Part shown: one piece after another, positions 30,744 to 38,760 of the stretch
Layout of the letters: every line of letters begins with the position of its first letter
Numbering within the stretch: position 1 is the first letter of the stretch
Source: a virus
DNA length: 38,774 bases
Direction: 5' to 3' (one strand)
IMG/VR virus record: IMGVR_UViG_3300020428_002788
Location: 1 to 38,774 of that record
The notes under the pieces: generated by a model
Database searches by the model: none
Told to the model about the DNA's origin: nothing
The model's input: only the letters and a program-made list of their open reading frames with translations
Program-made: the position numbers and the translations under genes

Positions 30744-30751
30744 TATAAATA
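30744..30751 (+). promoter_or_regulatory. T4-type late promoter TATAAATA
   Basis: An exact consensus 64 bp upstream of gp18. It lies in a perfect 12-bp palindrome, TATTTATAAATA (30740-30751), so the complementary strand carries the same motif. Only the + direction leads into a gene start. Confidence 0.75.
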
Positions 30752-30815
30752 GTTTTGAGTGAAAAGTAAACGTATTATGCAAACCATATAATTAATAACT
30801 CGAGAGGAAGAAGAT

Positions 30816-32582
30816 ATGGCATTTTCAGAGTCTCCTGCAATTACCGTTCGAGAAATTGACCTATCAGGCGTAGTGCCTAGTGTATCATCTTCAACGGGAG
30901 CAATAGCAGGTAATTTTAGCTGGGGACCCGTCTTAAAACCTATTAAAGTTGATAATGAAGCAACTTTAGTTGATAGGTTTGGAACTCCAGACACGACAAA
31001 TACTTTCGATTTCCATAGTGCAGCATACTTTCTAAAATATACGAACGCTCTGCAGGTAGTTCGTGTTGTAGATAGTAACGGAAAAAACGCGTACAATGGA
31101 TTTCGTTCGGGATTTGGTGGCGGAAACGCACCACTAATCCGGGATTTAGACCACTTTAATACAATTTCAGCGGCTCAAGATTCCGATGGCAGAAACTTCA
31201 TTGCAAAATATGCTGGCGCTTTAGGCAACAGTCTTGAAATACAGATTTGTCCATTTAGCACTGGCGATAGTGATTTTGACACATGGTCTTATAGAGGCAA
31301 CTTTGACGCAGCACCCGGAACATCAGAATTTGCTACTAAAGCAAAAGCATCTAATGATGAAGTCCACGTTGCAGTCTTAGATAAAAACGGAGCTTTTACA
31401 GGAACCAAAAATACAGTCCTTGAAACTTTTTCATTCTTATCATTAGGTTCGAATGCAAAAAGTAACGATGGAACTTCAAATTACATTAAAGATGTAATTA
31501 ATAGTAGGTCAGAATACGTATGGCACGCTGGATTTGATTCCGACTTTAGTAAAGCAATTGCTGGTTCTAAAGCTGCAGCAGGAACTCAAATTGATTCAGG
31601 CGATAATTTCGCACTTCAAGCTAGCCTTATGGATGTTCATTCTTATAAACTTGATTCCGGAGCAAATTCAACCTTTGTTGGAACAGGCGGACTAGGAAAG
31701 TTCTTGGAAGGATACACTAAGTTCAACGATAAGGATACGATCCAAGTTGACTTTTTGATTGCACCGAGAGCATCTACTAGAACAAGTTCAACGACTGTTA
31801 CTAATAATCTTGTAGCAATTGCACAGACTACCAGAAAAGACTGTGTTGTTGTAACGTCTCCTCCAGTAGCAGATGTTATTACAACCACTTCACCAGTTAC
31901 GAATACCGTAGCTGCGGCTAATACTTACACATCTTCAAGTTATCTCATTGTAGATAATAACTTTTTGAAGATTTATGATAAGTATAATGATCAGTACATT
32001 TTTATTCCAGCTGCTTCTTCAACAGCGGGTATTATGGCTAATACTGATTTTGTTGCTGCTCCTTGGTTTTCACCGGCTGGTCCAAGAAGAGGTCAATACT
32101 TAGGTATTACTGCACTTGCTTATACACCTACTAAATCAGAAAGAGACACACTTTATAAGGCAGGCATCAATCCAATTGCTAACTTGCCCGGACAAGGTGT
32201 ATTGCTTTTCGGTGATAAGACAAAACTTGCGAGACCTTCTGCATTTGACAGAATCAACGTAAGAAGACTGTTCCTTGTCATTGAAAGAGCGATTGCTCTT
32301 GCTGCTCGAAACGTAATGTTCGAATTTAACGATGAATTTACAAGAGCAGAATTTGTTGGTGTGGTTGAACCTTTCCTTAGGGAAATTAAAGGTAGACGCG
32401 GTATCACAGATTTCAGAGTGGTATGCGACGAAACCAATAACACAGCAGCAGTCATCGATCGCAATGAATTCATTGCGAATATTTTAATCAAACCTGCGAG
32501 ATCCATCAACTTCGTAACACTCAACTTTGTTGCAGTGAGAACCGGCGTTGACTTTGAGGAAATCGCTGGAATCGGATTCTAA
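30816..32582 (+). CDS. 18: Tail sheath protein gp18
   Basis: A 588-aa protein (T4 gp18 is 659). The N-terminus, ESPAITVREIDLSGVVPSVSSS and AGNFSWGPV, is the standard sheath opening, followed by ATLVDRFGTP and AAYFLKYTNALQVVRVVD. The conserved C-terminal domain has FVAAPWFSPAGPRRG, GINPIANLPGQGVLLFGDKT, RRLFLVIERAIA and EFVGVVEPFLREIKGRRG. It polymerises around the tail tube and contracts on infection. It has a strong GAGAGGAAG ribosome site. Shorter than T4, mainly in the outer domains. Confidence 0.95.
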   Translation: MAFSESPAITVREIDLSGVVPSVSSSTGAIAGNFSWGPVLKPIKVDNEATLVDRFGTPDTTNTFDFHSAAYFLKYTNALQVVRVVDSNGKNAYNGFRSGFGGGNAPLIRDLDHFNTISAAQDSDGRNFIAKYAGALGNSLEIQICPFSTGDSDFDTWSYRGNFDAAPGTSEFATKAKASNDEVHVAVLDKNGAFTGTKNTVLETFSFLSLGSNAKSNDGTSNYIKDVINSRSEYVWHAGFDSDFSKAIAGSKAAAGTQIDSGDNFALQASLMDVHSYKLDSGANSTFVGTGGLGKFLEGYTKFNDKDTIQVDFLIAPRASTRTSSTTVTNNLVAIAQTTRKDCVVVTSPPVADVITTTSPVTNTVAAANTYTSSSYLIVDNNFLKIYDKYNDQYIFIPAASSTAGIMANTDFVAAPWFSPAGPRRGQYLGITALAYTPTKSERDTLYKAGINPIANLPGQGVLLFGDKTKLARPSAFDRINVRRLFLVIERAIALAARNVMFEFNDEFTRAEFVGVVEPFLREIKGRRGITDFRVVCDETNNTAAVIDRNEFIANILIKPARSINFVTLNFVAVRTGVDFEEIAGIGF

Positions 32583-32592
32583 GGAGGAGTAA

Positions 32593-33120
32593 ATGGCAGT
32601 TCTAGGAGTTGACGATTTTAAATCGAAAATCCGAGGTGGTGGTGCACGACCTAATCTATTTAAGTGCACAATAAACTTCCCAGGTTATGCCGAAGGTGAC
32701 GTTGAGGTGACTTCGTTTTTGTGTAAAGCGGCTCAATTGCCCGCATCAATAATTGCACCAATTGTTGTTCCTTTTAGAGGAAGACAATTGCAAATTGCTG
32801 GTGATAGGACATTTGAACCATGGACCATTACTATTATTAATGACACAGACTTTGTCATTAGAGATTCCATGGAAAGATGGATGAATGGTATTGGTGCACA
32901 TACACAAAATACTGGCTTGGTTTCAATGACTGATTATTCTACTGACTTGTTAGTAGATCAGTTAAATAAAAACGGTGATACGATTAAGCAATATAAACTA
33001 ACTGGTTGTTTTCCAACTAACGTTAGTGCTATCGATCTCTCATATGAGACGAATGATGCTATCGAAGAATTCACTGTTGAATTCCAAGTTCAATATTGGA
33101 CTTCAAACAGCACCACTTAA
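32593..33120 (+). CDS. 19: Tail tube protein gp19
   Basis: A 175-aa protein (T4 gp19 is 163). GARPNLFKCTINFPG, SFLCKAAQLPASIIAPIVVPFRGRQL and TFEPWTITIINDTDFVIRDSMERW are typical of the T4-family inner tube protein, which stacks in hexameric rings inside the sheath. It follows gp18 by 10 bp with GGAGG upstream. A hairpin terminator follows its stop. Confidence 0.95.
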   Translation: MAVLGVDDFKSKIRGGGARPNLFKCTINFPGYAEGDVEVTSFLCKAAQLPASIIAPIVVPFRGRQLQIAGDRTFEPWTITIINDTDFVIRDSMERWMNGIGAHTQNTGLVSMTDYSTDLLVDQLNKNGDTIKQYKLTGCFPTNVSAIDLSYETNDAIEEFTVEFQVQYWTSNSTT

Positions 33121-33126
33121 GAAGCA

Positions 33127-33134
33127 TATAAATT
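33127..33134 (+). promoter_or_regulatory. Possible late promoter variant TATAAATT
   Basis: One mismatch from the late consensus, abutting the terminator stem and 44 bp upstream of gp20. Transcripts starting about 10 bp downstream would begin inside the hairpin and so escape it. Confidence 0.3.
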
Positions 33135-33166
33135 ATAGGGAGAGGGATAAACTCTCTCCCTATTTT
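33135..33166 (+). terminator. Hairpin terminator after gp19
   Basis: ATAGGGAGAG (33135-33144) pairs perfectly with CTCTCCCTAT (33154-33163). The stem extends inward by a G-U and a G-C pair to a five-base loop, and the 3' arm runs into TTTT. The short U-tract suggests partial termination. Confidence 0.75.
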
Positions 33167-33178
33167 AAGAGGTAGACT

Positions 33179-34717
33179 ATGGCAGAAGAAAATCCGGGTG
33201 GAGTAAAGATTTTTGGTTTTGAAATCAAGCGAGCTAAAACTCAAGATAAACTAAAATCTATAGTTCCGCCACAAGACGAAGATGGCGCAGGATTTGTCAC
33301 TGCTGCAGGGACTCACTTTGGTCAATATTTGAATTTAGATGGTGATGATACTAAAGATAATCACCAATTGATTATGAAGTATAGAGGCATTGCAGCACAT
33401 CCAGAAGTGGATGCGGCAATCGAAGATCTTACAAATGAAGCAGTTATAGTTTCAGAAAAAGAAAAGCCTGTTTCTTTGATATTAGATAATGTACCTGTAT
33501 CAAAAGCAATAAAAAATAAAATAACAGAAGAATTCTCGAATGTTGTCGCCATGCTCAATTTTACTGAGAGTGGTCAAGACTTATTCAGACAATGGTATAT
33601 TGATGGAAGACTATACCATCACTTAGTCGTAGATGATGCAAATCTCAAAGCAGGCATTAAAGAAGTAAGACCTATTGATTCGGCTAAAATTAGAAAAGTT
33701 AAACAAGTTAAAAAGAAAAAAGATCCTAAAACTGGTGCATCTTTAATTGAAAAGGTGGATGAGTTTTATATCTTTCAAGAAAAGCCTGGGTCACAGGCAC
33801 AAGGATTAAAGCTTTCGGCAGATGCGATAAGTTATGTCACATCGGGTCTTTTAGATCCTTCCAGAAAAAAAGTTCTTTCTCATTTGCATAAGGCTTTAAA
33901 GCCAGTAAATCAATTGAGAATGATGGAAGATTCATTAGTCATTTATCGCCTGTCCCGCGCGCCCGAGCGAAGAATTTTTTATATAGACGTAGGTAACTTG
34001 CCTCGAGGAAAGGCTGAACAATATCTTAAAGATATTATGGCTCGTTATCGTAATAAACTCGTTTATGATGCAGACACTGGTCAACTTAAAGATGATAGAA
34101 AGCATATGTCTATGCTTGAAGATTTTTGGTTGCCACGTAGAGAAGGTGGAAGAGGAACAGAAATTTCTACCTTGCCAGGAGGTGAAAATCTTGGTCAAAT
34201 TGAAGACATAATTTATTTTCAAAAAAGATTATATCGTTCATTAAATGTTCCTTTAAATAGGCTTGAACAAGAGTCACCATCATTTGCTATTGGTAGATCT
34301 ACAGAAATCAATCGCGATGAGTTAAAATTTCAAAAGTTTATCGATCGTTTAAGAATGAGATTTTCTCATCTTTTCCTTGAAATTTTACGTAAACAATTAC
34401 TTATGAAAGGCATTGTAACCGAAGAGGATTGGAATGCTTGGAAAAATGACATTATGGTTAACTATCTAAGGGATAACCATTTTGCTGAGCTTAAAAATAT
34501 GGAAATCATGAGAGAAAGGCTACAGGCGTTGAACGACATAAATGATTATGTATCTAGACCCGATGAAGATGGCTATTTCTCCAAAGAATGGGTAATGAAG
34601 AATGTATTACAATTCACTGACGACGACATTAAGACTATGGGAGTTGACCCTGATGAGCCACCTGAGTCTGGCGATGAGCCACAAGACGATTCCGAAGCAC
34701 CACCCCCTGAAGCTTAG
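33179..34717 (+). CDS. 20: Portal protein gp20
   Basis: A 512-aa protein (T4 gp20 is 524). Diagnostic blocks are IMKYRGIAAHPEVDAAIEDLTNEA, SGQDLFRQWYIDGRLYHHLVV, VIYRLSRAPERRIFYIDVGNLP, AEQYLKDIMARYRNKLVYDA and MLEDFWLPRREGGRGTEISTLPGG (each part of longer conserved runs). The dodecameric portal is the DNA entry and exit channel and the nucleation point of the prohead. The acidic, proline-rich C-terminus (DPDEPPESGDEPQDDSEAPPP) is a common ending in marine relatives. GAGG precedes the start. Confidence 0.95.
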   Translation: MAEENPGGVKIFGFEIKRAKTQDKLKSIVPPQDEDGAGFVTAAGTHFGQYLNLDGDDTKDNHQLIMKYRGIAAHPEVDAAIEDLTNEAVIVSEKEKPVSLILDNVPVSKAIKNKITEEFSNVVAMLNFTESGQDLFRQWYIDGRLYHHLVVDDANLKAGIKEVRPIDSAKIRKVKQVKKKKDPKTGASLIEKVDEFYIFQEKPGSQAQGLKLSADAISYVTSGLLDPSRKKVLSHLHKALKPVNQLRMMEDSLVIYRLSRAPERRIFYIDVGNLPRGKAEQYLKDIMARYRNKLVYDADTGQLKDDRKHMSMLEDFWLPRREGGRGTEISTLPGGENLGQIEDIIYFQKRLYRSLNVPLNRLEQESPSFAIGRSTEINRDELKFQKFIDRLRMRFSHLFLEILRKQLLMKGIVTEEDWNAWKNDIMVNYLRDNHFAELKNMEIMRERLQALNDINDYVSRPDEDGYFSKEWVMKNVLQFTDDDIKTMGVDPDEPPESGDEPQDDSEAPPPEA

Positions 34718-34748
34718 AGAACCATTCCAACCATTAATAAAAGCCTAT

Positions 34749-34871
34749 ATGGCTGCGATTGAAGAGTCAGGAAAAAAGACTGACAGACAGTGTTATGACG
34801 AGTTAGTGGAGAAAGTATGCAATTTAAAAGAAAACATAAAGAAAGCGGAGGAACAGTACTATGAGCCTTGA
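34749..34871 (+). CDS. Small helical protein after portal gene
   Basis: 40 aa from ATG 34749: MAAIEESGKKTDRQCYDELVEKVC continues into a charged helix ending KAEEQYYEP. An in-frame ATG at 34674 inside gp20 would give 65 aa but lacks a clear ribosome site. The stop overlaps the next gene by 11 bp, and that gene's GGAGG lies inside this one, suggesting coupling. Not recognised; it may be a small prohead component. The ribosome site is weak, so the call is tentative. Confidence 0.4.
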   Translation: MAAIEESGKKTDRQCYDELVEKVCNLKENIKKAEEQYYEP

Positions 34872-35049
34872 TCCAAATTATTTAGATATCTTACATTTAG
34901 CTGATAAACATATAAAAGATAAGCCTGCTACTAAGTGCTTATGTGGAAAAGAAGGATGCGATGGTACTAATTGTCAATGCGGTACTGATTGTGGTTGTGA
35001 AACCTCACAAGAGCAAGATCTTAAGAATATGGGAGTAGCACCAATATAA
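34861..35049 (+). CDS. Small cysteine-rich, metallothionein-like protein
   Basis: A 62-aa protein with seven cysteines within 21 residues: Cys26, 28, 33, 38, 40, 44 and 46 in CLC-x4-C-x4-CQC-x3-CGC. Dense CxC pairs without aromatic residues between them are the mark of metallothioneins and other multi-zinc clusters. The N-terminal 20 residues are a helix-like stretch (DPNYLDILHLADKHIKDK). GGAGG lies at good distance from the ATG. It sits between portal and prohead-core genes. It may bind Zn or Cu during infection or be a zinc-stabilised head protein; neither can be shown here. Confidence 0.65.
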   Translation: MSLDPNYLDILHLADKHIKDKPATKCLCGKEGCDGTNCQCGTDCGCETSQEQDLKNMGVAPI

Positions 35050-35076
35050 CTAATCATGAGTTGAAAACTAATTTTT

Positions 35077-35084
35077 TATAAATA
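35077..35084 (+). promoter_or_regulatory. T4-type late promoter TATAAATA
   Basis: An exact consensus 22 bp upstream of the prohead-core gene at 35106; probably drives the gp67-gp68-gp21-gp22-gp23 transcript. Confidence 0.8.
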
Positions 35085-35105
35085 ATATCAAAAGGAATAT
35101 AGAGT

Positions 35106-35432
35106 ATGGATTTAACAACATTTATTCAAAACGTTAACGGAAAAGATTTTGCTAAGGCACAAGTCATTTTCGATGATATGATGAATGCTAAAGTAACTAA
35201 TGCTTTGGATAAAGAAAAAGTGAAATTAGCAGGACAAATTTTTAATGGTGATCCTGAGGAAAAAGATGACGGACTACCAAGCGACGTTGAACCAGAAGAG
35301 ATTGCAGATACTGAAGAAGAGGATAACGAAGACGAGGGAACGTCTGACGGAAGTGATTCTGAAGAGGAATCAGGAGAGGAAGAATCCGAATCAGAAGATG
35401 AAGTAGAAGATGAAAAAGTTCAAGCAGCTTAG
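35106..35432 (+). CDS. 67: Prohead core protein gp67-like
   Basis: A 108-aa protein. The N-terminal half is helical (LTTFIQNVNGKDFAKAQVIFDDMM, then KVTNALDKEKVKLAGQIF). Residues about 57-105 are almost all Glu, Asp and Ser, one of the most acidic stretches in the window. T4 gp67 (80 aa) is likewise a short acidic internal core protein that is processed by gp21. Position after the portal and before gp21 supports the name. Sequence conservation in this family is low, so the call leans on context and charge. Confidence 0.75.
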   Translation: MDLTTFIQNVNGKDFAKAQVIFDDMMNAKVTNALDKEKVKLAGQIFNGDPEEKDDGLPSDVEPEEIADTEEEDNEDEGTSDGSDSEEESGEEESESEDEVEDEKVQAA

Positions 35433-35625
35433 AGAAGCTAAGAAAAAAGGAATGCCACCCGGAGATCATGTTTATGATAAAAAAATTAGTGGGGTGGAAG
35501 TAATGGTTCATAAAGAAAAAGGCAAATTTGTTTTATACATCGATGGCGACAAACTCGATGATTTTCCAAATTTAAACACCGCCAAAAAAGCTGGTGATGA
35601 ATTTGTGAAACAAGCAAAGGGATAA
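35410..35625 (+). CDS. 68: Prohead core protein gp68-like
   Basis: A 71-aa lysine-rich protein overlapping gp67 by 23 bp. It opens MKKFKQLREAKKKGMPPGDHVYDKK, then KEKGKFVLYIDGDKLDDFPN and a C-terminal helix. T4 gp68 (141 aa) is a basic prohead core protein at exactly this place, between gp67 and gp21; this one is half the size. The middle reads like a small beta fold. Assigned mostly from position and basic charge. Confidence 0.65.
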   Translation: MKKFKQLREAKKKGMPPGDHVYDKKISGVEVMVHKEKGKFVLYIDGDKLDDFPNLNTAKKAGDEFVKQAKG

Positions 35626-35628
35626 TAA

Positions 35629-36291
35629 ATGAAACTTATAAGCGAATACGTAGAAAACGAGCTTAAAGCTACGATCACTGAAGACAAAGAGAGTGGCAAA
35701 AAGAAGTATGTCATCGAAGGCGTATTTGCACAAGCGGAAGAAAAGAATAGAAACGGACGTATGTATCCAAAGCCGATTATGGAAAAGGCTGTAAATAAAT
35801 ACGTTACGGAACAAGTTAAATCTAAAAGAGCAGTTGGAGAATTAAACCACCCTGACGGGCCGACTGTTAATTTAGACAAGGTTTCACACATAATTACTGA
35901 CATGCGTTTTGAAGGTAATAATGTTGTGGGAAAGGCATCTATATTGCCAACTCCAATGGGGAAAATTGTAGAAGGTTTACTTGACGGAGGAGTTCAATTG
36001 GGTGTTTCAACTCGTGGAATGGGTAGCCTGCAGAAACAAGGAGACATGATGGTCGTCAAAGACGATTATATTCTTAATACGGTTGACATCGTACAAGATC
36101 CATCAGCACCACAAGCATTCGTTAATGGAATTATGGAAGGTGTCGAATGGGTATGGAATAATGGAATCCTAGAATCTCAGGTCATTGAAAAGATAGAGAC
36201 TGAAATTAAACAAGCGTCGAAAAGTAATCGCCCAGCGATTCAGCAGCGTGAGTTCAAGAATTTCCTCTCGTTACTCAAACAATCTTTATAA
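35629..36291 (+). CDS. 21: Prohead core protease gp21
   Basis: A 220-aa protein (T4 gp21 is 212). The likely catalytic pair of this herpesvirus-assemblin-like serine protease is His74 in GELNHPDGP and Ser127 in LGVSTRGMGS. EKNRNGRMYPKPI and MRFEGNNVVGKASIL are also family blocks. It cleaves scaffold, capsid and core proteins after Glu during head maturation. It starts 3 bp after gp68. Confidence 0.95.
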   Translation: MKLISEYVENELKATITEDKESGKKKYVIEGVFAQAEEKNRNGRMYPKPIMEKAVNKYVTEQVKSKRAVGELNHPDGPTVNLDKVSHIITDMRFEGNNVVGKASILPTPMGKIVEGLLDGGVQLGVSTRGMGSLQKQGDMMVVKDDYILNTVDIVQDPSAPQAFVNGIMEGVEWVWNNGILESQVIEKIETEIKQASKSNRPAIQQREFKNFLSLLKQSL

Positions 36292-36302
36292 GGGAGAATC
36301 GT

Positions 36303-37364
36303 ATGTCTGACGATCAAATACAAAACGATCTGGAAGAAGTAATCGATCCCAAAGCTGACGAGAACGAAGCAATGGAGGAGAAAGCTACTTTCGATCCTGC
36401 TAATGCTGCCGATCAGGCAGTTGCGCAAAATCAAAAGGCTGATGACGCTGCACCAAAAGCAACGCCACCAAAGACTAAGGCTGGTATGGTCAATGCGATG
36501 TATCAGAAAATTAATTCCATGAAGAAAGATCATCTTTCTGCCAACTATGGCAAAATTATGTCCGACATTGAAGACATGATGAAAGGTGAAGGATCTCACG
36601 GTAAAAAATCTGTTATGTCTCAAAAGACATCTATGAAAGATAGCTATGATTTCGAAGAAGATCTTAATGCTCTTGTCGAAAGTGAAGCAACTCTTTCTGA
36701 TGAATTTAAGTCTAAGGCTGCGACAATTTTTGATGTTGCAATTAAGTCTAAAATTTCTGAAGAAGTAGAAACTTTAGAAGAAAACTATCGCAATGAACTT
36801 GATGAAGCCATGGAAACTCAAAAGAAGGAAATGGTTGAAAAAGTTGATAGCTACCTAAACTATGTGGTTGAACAATGGATGGAAGATAATAAAGTTGCCA
36901 TTCAAACTGGTCTCAGAACTGAAATTGCTGAAGGTTTCATGAACAATCTTAAAGATTTGTTTAAGGAGTCTTATATTGAAGTACCTGAGGAAAAAGTTGA
37001 CCTAGTTGACGACCTTGCCGAGCAAGTTGCTGAGTTGGAAGAAAAACTCAATAAGCAAACCGAGCAGGCAATTCAAACCTCTGAGGAGCTGGAAAATTAT
37101 AAGCGTGAATCGATTATTCGTGAAGCTGCTGCTGATTTAGCAGAAACTCAGGTTGAAAAGCTTAAAAAGCTAACCGATGAAATTGACTTCGATGCAGAAA
37201 CATTTGCTGATAAAGTAAAAACTGTTAAAGAACAATATTTCAAATCTGACAAGTCTCAGGACGTTGTTGTAGAAGTTGATGAAACCGACGAAGACGGTGT
37301 TGTTGAAGCTACTACTGATGTCATGAACACCTACTTAACTGCAATCCGTAAATCTGCAAAATAA
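36303..37364 (+). CDS. 22: Prohead scaffold protein gp22
   Basis: A 353-aa protein (T4 gp22 is 269), rich in Glu, Lys and Ala and strongly helical: ADENEAMEEKATFD, then long coiled-coil runs such as LAEQVAELEEKLNKQTEQAIQ. FMNNLKDLFKESYIEVPEEKVDL is a block found in T4-like scaffolds. It forms the inner core of the prohead and is degraded by gp21. Immediately upstream of gp23 with AGGGAG before the ATG. Confidence 0.92.
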   Translation: MSDDQIQNDLEEVIDPKADENEAMEEKATFDPANAADQAVAQNQKADDAAPKATPPKTKAGMVNAMYQKINSMKKDHLSANYGKIMSDIEDMMKGEGSHGKKSVMSQKTSMKDSYDFEEDLNALVESEATLSDEFKSKAATIFDVAIKSKISEEVETLEENYRNELDEAMETQKKEMVEKVDSYLNYVVEQWMEDNKVAIQTGLRTEIAEGFMNNLKDLFKESYIEVPEEKVDLVDDLAEQVAELEEKLNKQTEQAIQTSEELENYKRESIIREAAADLAETQVEKLKKLTDEIDFDAETFADKVKTVKEQYFKSDKSQDVVVEVDETDEDGVVEATTDVMNTYLTAIRKSAK

Positions 37365-37376
37365 AGGGAGGACCCA

Positions 37377-38708
37377 ATGCAACAGTCTTACGATAAATTA
37401 ATTGAAAAGTGGGCTCCGGTTCTTAACGAAGAATCTGCGGGCAAGATCACTGATCACCACAAGAAAGCAGTTACTGCTGCTGTTCTTGAAAACCAAGAAA
37501 TGGCTCTACGCGAAGAGCGTGGCCAAGCGAACTACCTCGAAGAGGCAACTGGAGCTCCTGCTAACGCAATCGGCTCTGCTTCTAATTGGGATCCGGTTCT
37601 TATTTCACTAGTACGAAGAGCTATGCCTAATCTCATGGCTTATGACGTTGCTGGTGTTCAGCCAATGACAGGACCAACTGGTCTTATCTTTGCAATGAAG
37701 TCGAGATATCAAGGTGGATCTACTTCCAACCGTGAAGCTCTCTTCAATGAAGCTGAAACTAAGTTCTCCGGTGACTCTGGTGGAACTCATGACTCTGACA
37801 ACGCGTCAGGTCTTAACGTAACCAATGCTAACAGCCCAAATACAATCGACTCTGATAGACTTACGAATATCATGGCCGGTGGTATGCCTACTGATAAGGC
37901 TGAAGCTCTTGGTTCAACTGCTGGTTCTGTTTTCCAAGAAATGGGATTCACTATTGAGAAAGCTACTGTGACTGCAAAGTCTAGAGCTCTTAAAGCTGAA
38001 TACTCCATGGAATTGGCGCAGGATCTTAAAGCTATCCATGGTTTGGATGCTGAAACTGAATTGGCGAATATTCTTTCTACTGAAATTCTTGCTGAAATTA
38101 ACCGTGAGGTTATTAGAACTATCAACTCTCAGGCTAAAACTGGTGCTCTTCAAGCAAACACTGCCGTTAATGGTGTGTTTAACTTGACCTCAGATGCTGA
38201 TGGTAGATGGTCAGTTGAGAAGTTCAAAGGTCTGATTGTTCAGATCGAAAGAGAAGCCAATATCATTGCAAAAGAGACACGTAGAGGTAAAGGTAACTTC
38301 ATCGTTACTTCTTCTGATGTAGCTTCTGCTCTTGCAGCTTCCGGAATGTTGGACTATACTCCTGCAATGTCAACCAACTTAAATGTTGATGACACAGGTA
38401 GTACTTTTGCCGGCACACTTAACGGACGCACAAAGGTTTACATTGATCCTTATGCGAACGTTGATTATTGTACTGTAGGTTATAAAGGAACAAACGCATA
38501 TGATGCTGGATTGTTCTATTGTCCTTACGTACCTCTTACAATGGTAAGAGCGGTTGGTGAAAACACATTCCAACCAAAAATTGGATTCAAAACCAGATAT
38601 GGTATGGCTTCCAATCCTTTCGTTGGCACTTCGCCATCAGACGGACTAGCTTCTGTTAAGACTAACACTTATTACAGAATTTTCCGCGTAGACAATATCC
38701 TTGCTTAA
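37377..38708 (+). CDS. 23: Major capsid protein gp23
   Basis: A 443-aa protein (T4 gp23 is 521). The N-terminal 50-60 residues are a helical delta peptide; LEEA around Glu56 is a plausible gp21 cleavage site. The HK97-fold body has SNWDPVLISLVRRAMPNLMAYD, VAGVQPMTGPTGLIFAM, AEYSMELAQDLKAIHGLDAE and the C-terminal YYRIFRVDNILA. The reduced size suggests a missing or small insertion domain, as in marine T4-like phages. GGGAGG precedes the start, and a strong terminator follows. Confidence 0.97.
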   Translation: MQQSYDKLIEKWAPVLNEESAGKITDHHKKAVTAAVLENQEMALREERGQANYLEEATGAPANAIGSASNWDPVLISLVRRAMPNLMAYDVAGVQPMTGPTGLIFAMKSRYQGGSTSNREALFNEAETKFSGDSGGTHDSDNASGLNVTNANSPNTIDSDRLTNIMAGGMPTDKAEALGSTAGSVFQEMGFTIEKATVTAKSRALKAEYSMELAQDLKAIHGLDAETELANILSTEILAEINREVIRTINSQAKTGALQANTAVNGVFNLTSDADGRWSVEKFKGLIVQIEREANIIAKETRRGKGNFIVTSSDVASALAASGMLDYTPAMSTNLNVDDTGSTFAGTLNGRTKVYIDPYANVDYCTVGYKGTNAYDAGLFYCPYVPLTMVRAVGENTFQPKIGFKTRYGMASNPFVGTSPSDGLASVKTNTYYRIFRVDNILA

Positions 38709-38731
38709 TAATTAAGGATAGTCTAAACCTT

Positions 38732-38760
38732 AAGGGGAGGCTTCGGCCTCCCTTTTTTTT
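38732..38760 (+). terminator. Rho-independent terminator after gp23
   Basis: GGGAGGC (38735-38741), loop TTCG, GCCTCCC (38746-38752) and a run of eight T. The loop is closed by C-G, giving the extra-stable cUUCGg tetraloop. Outer G-U and A-U pairs lengthen the stem to about 10 bp. Confidence 0.92.

Noticed and set aside
30740-30747. Minus-strand TATAAATA upstream of gp18 as an antisense late promoter
   Set aside because: It exists only because the + site sits in a 12-bp palindrome; no minus-strand gene follows it.
31643-32524. Minus-strand open frames opposite the tail sheath gene
   Set aside because: Shadow frames of a certain core gene, with no recognisable motif or ribosome site.
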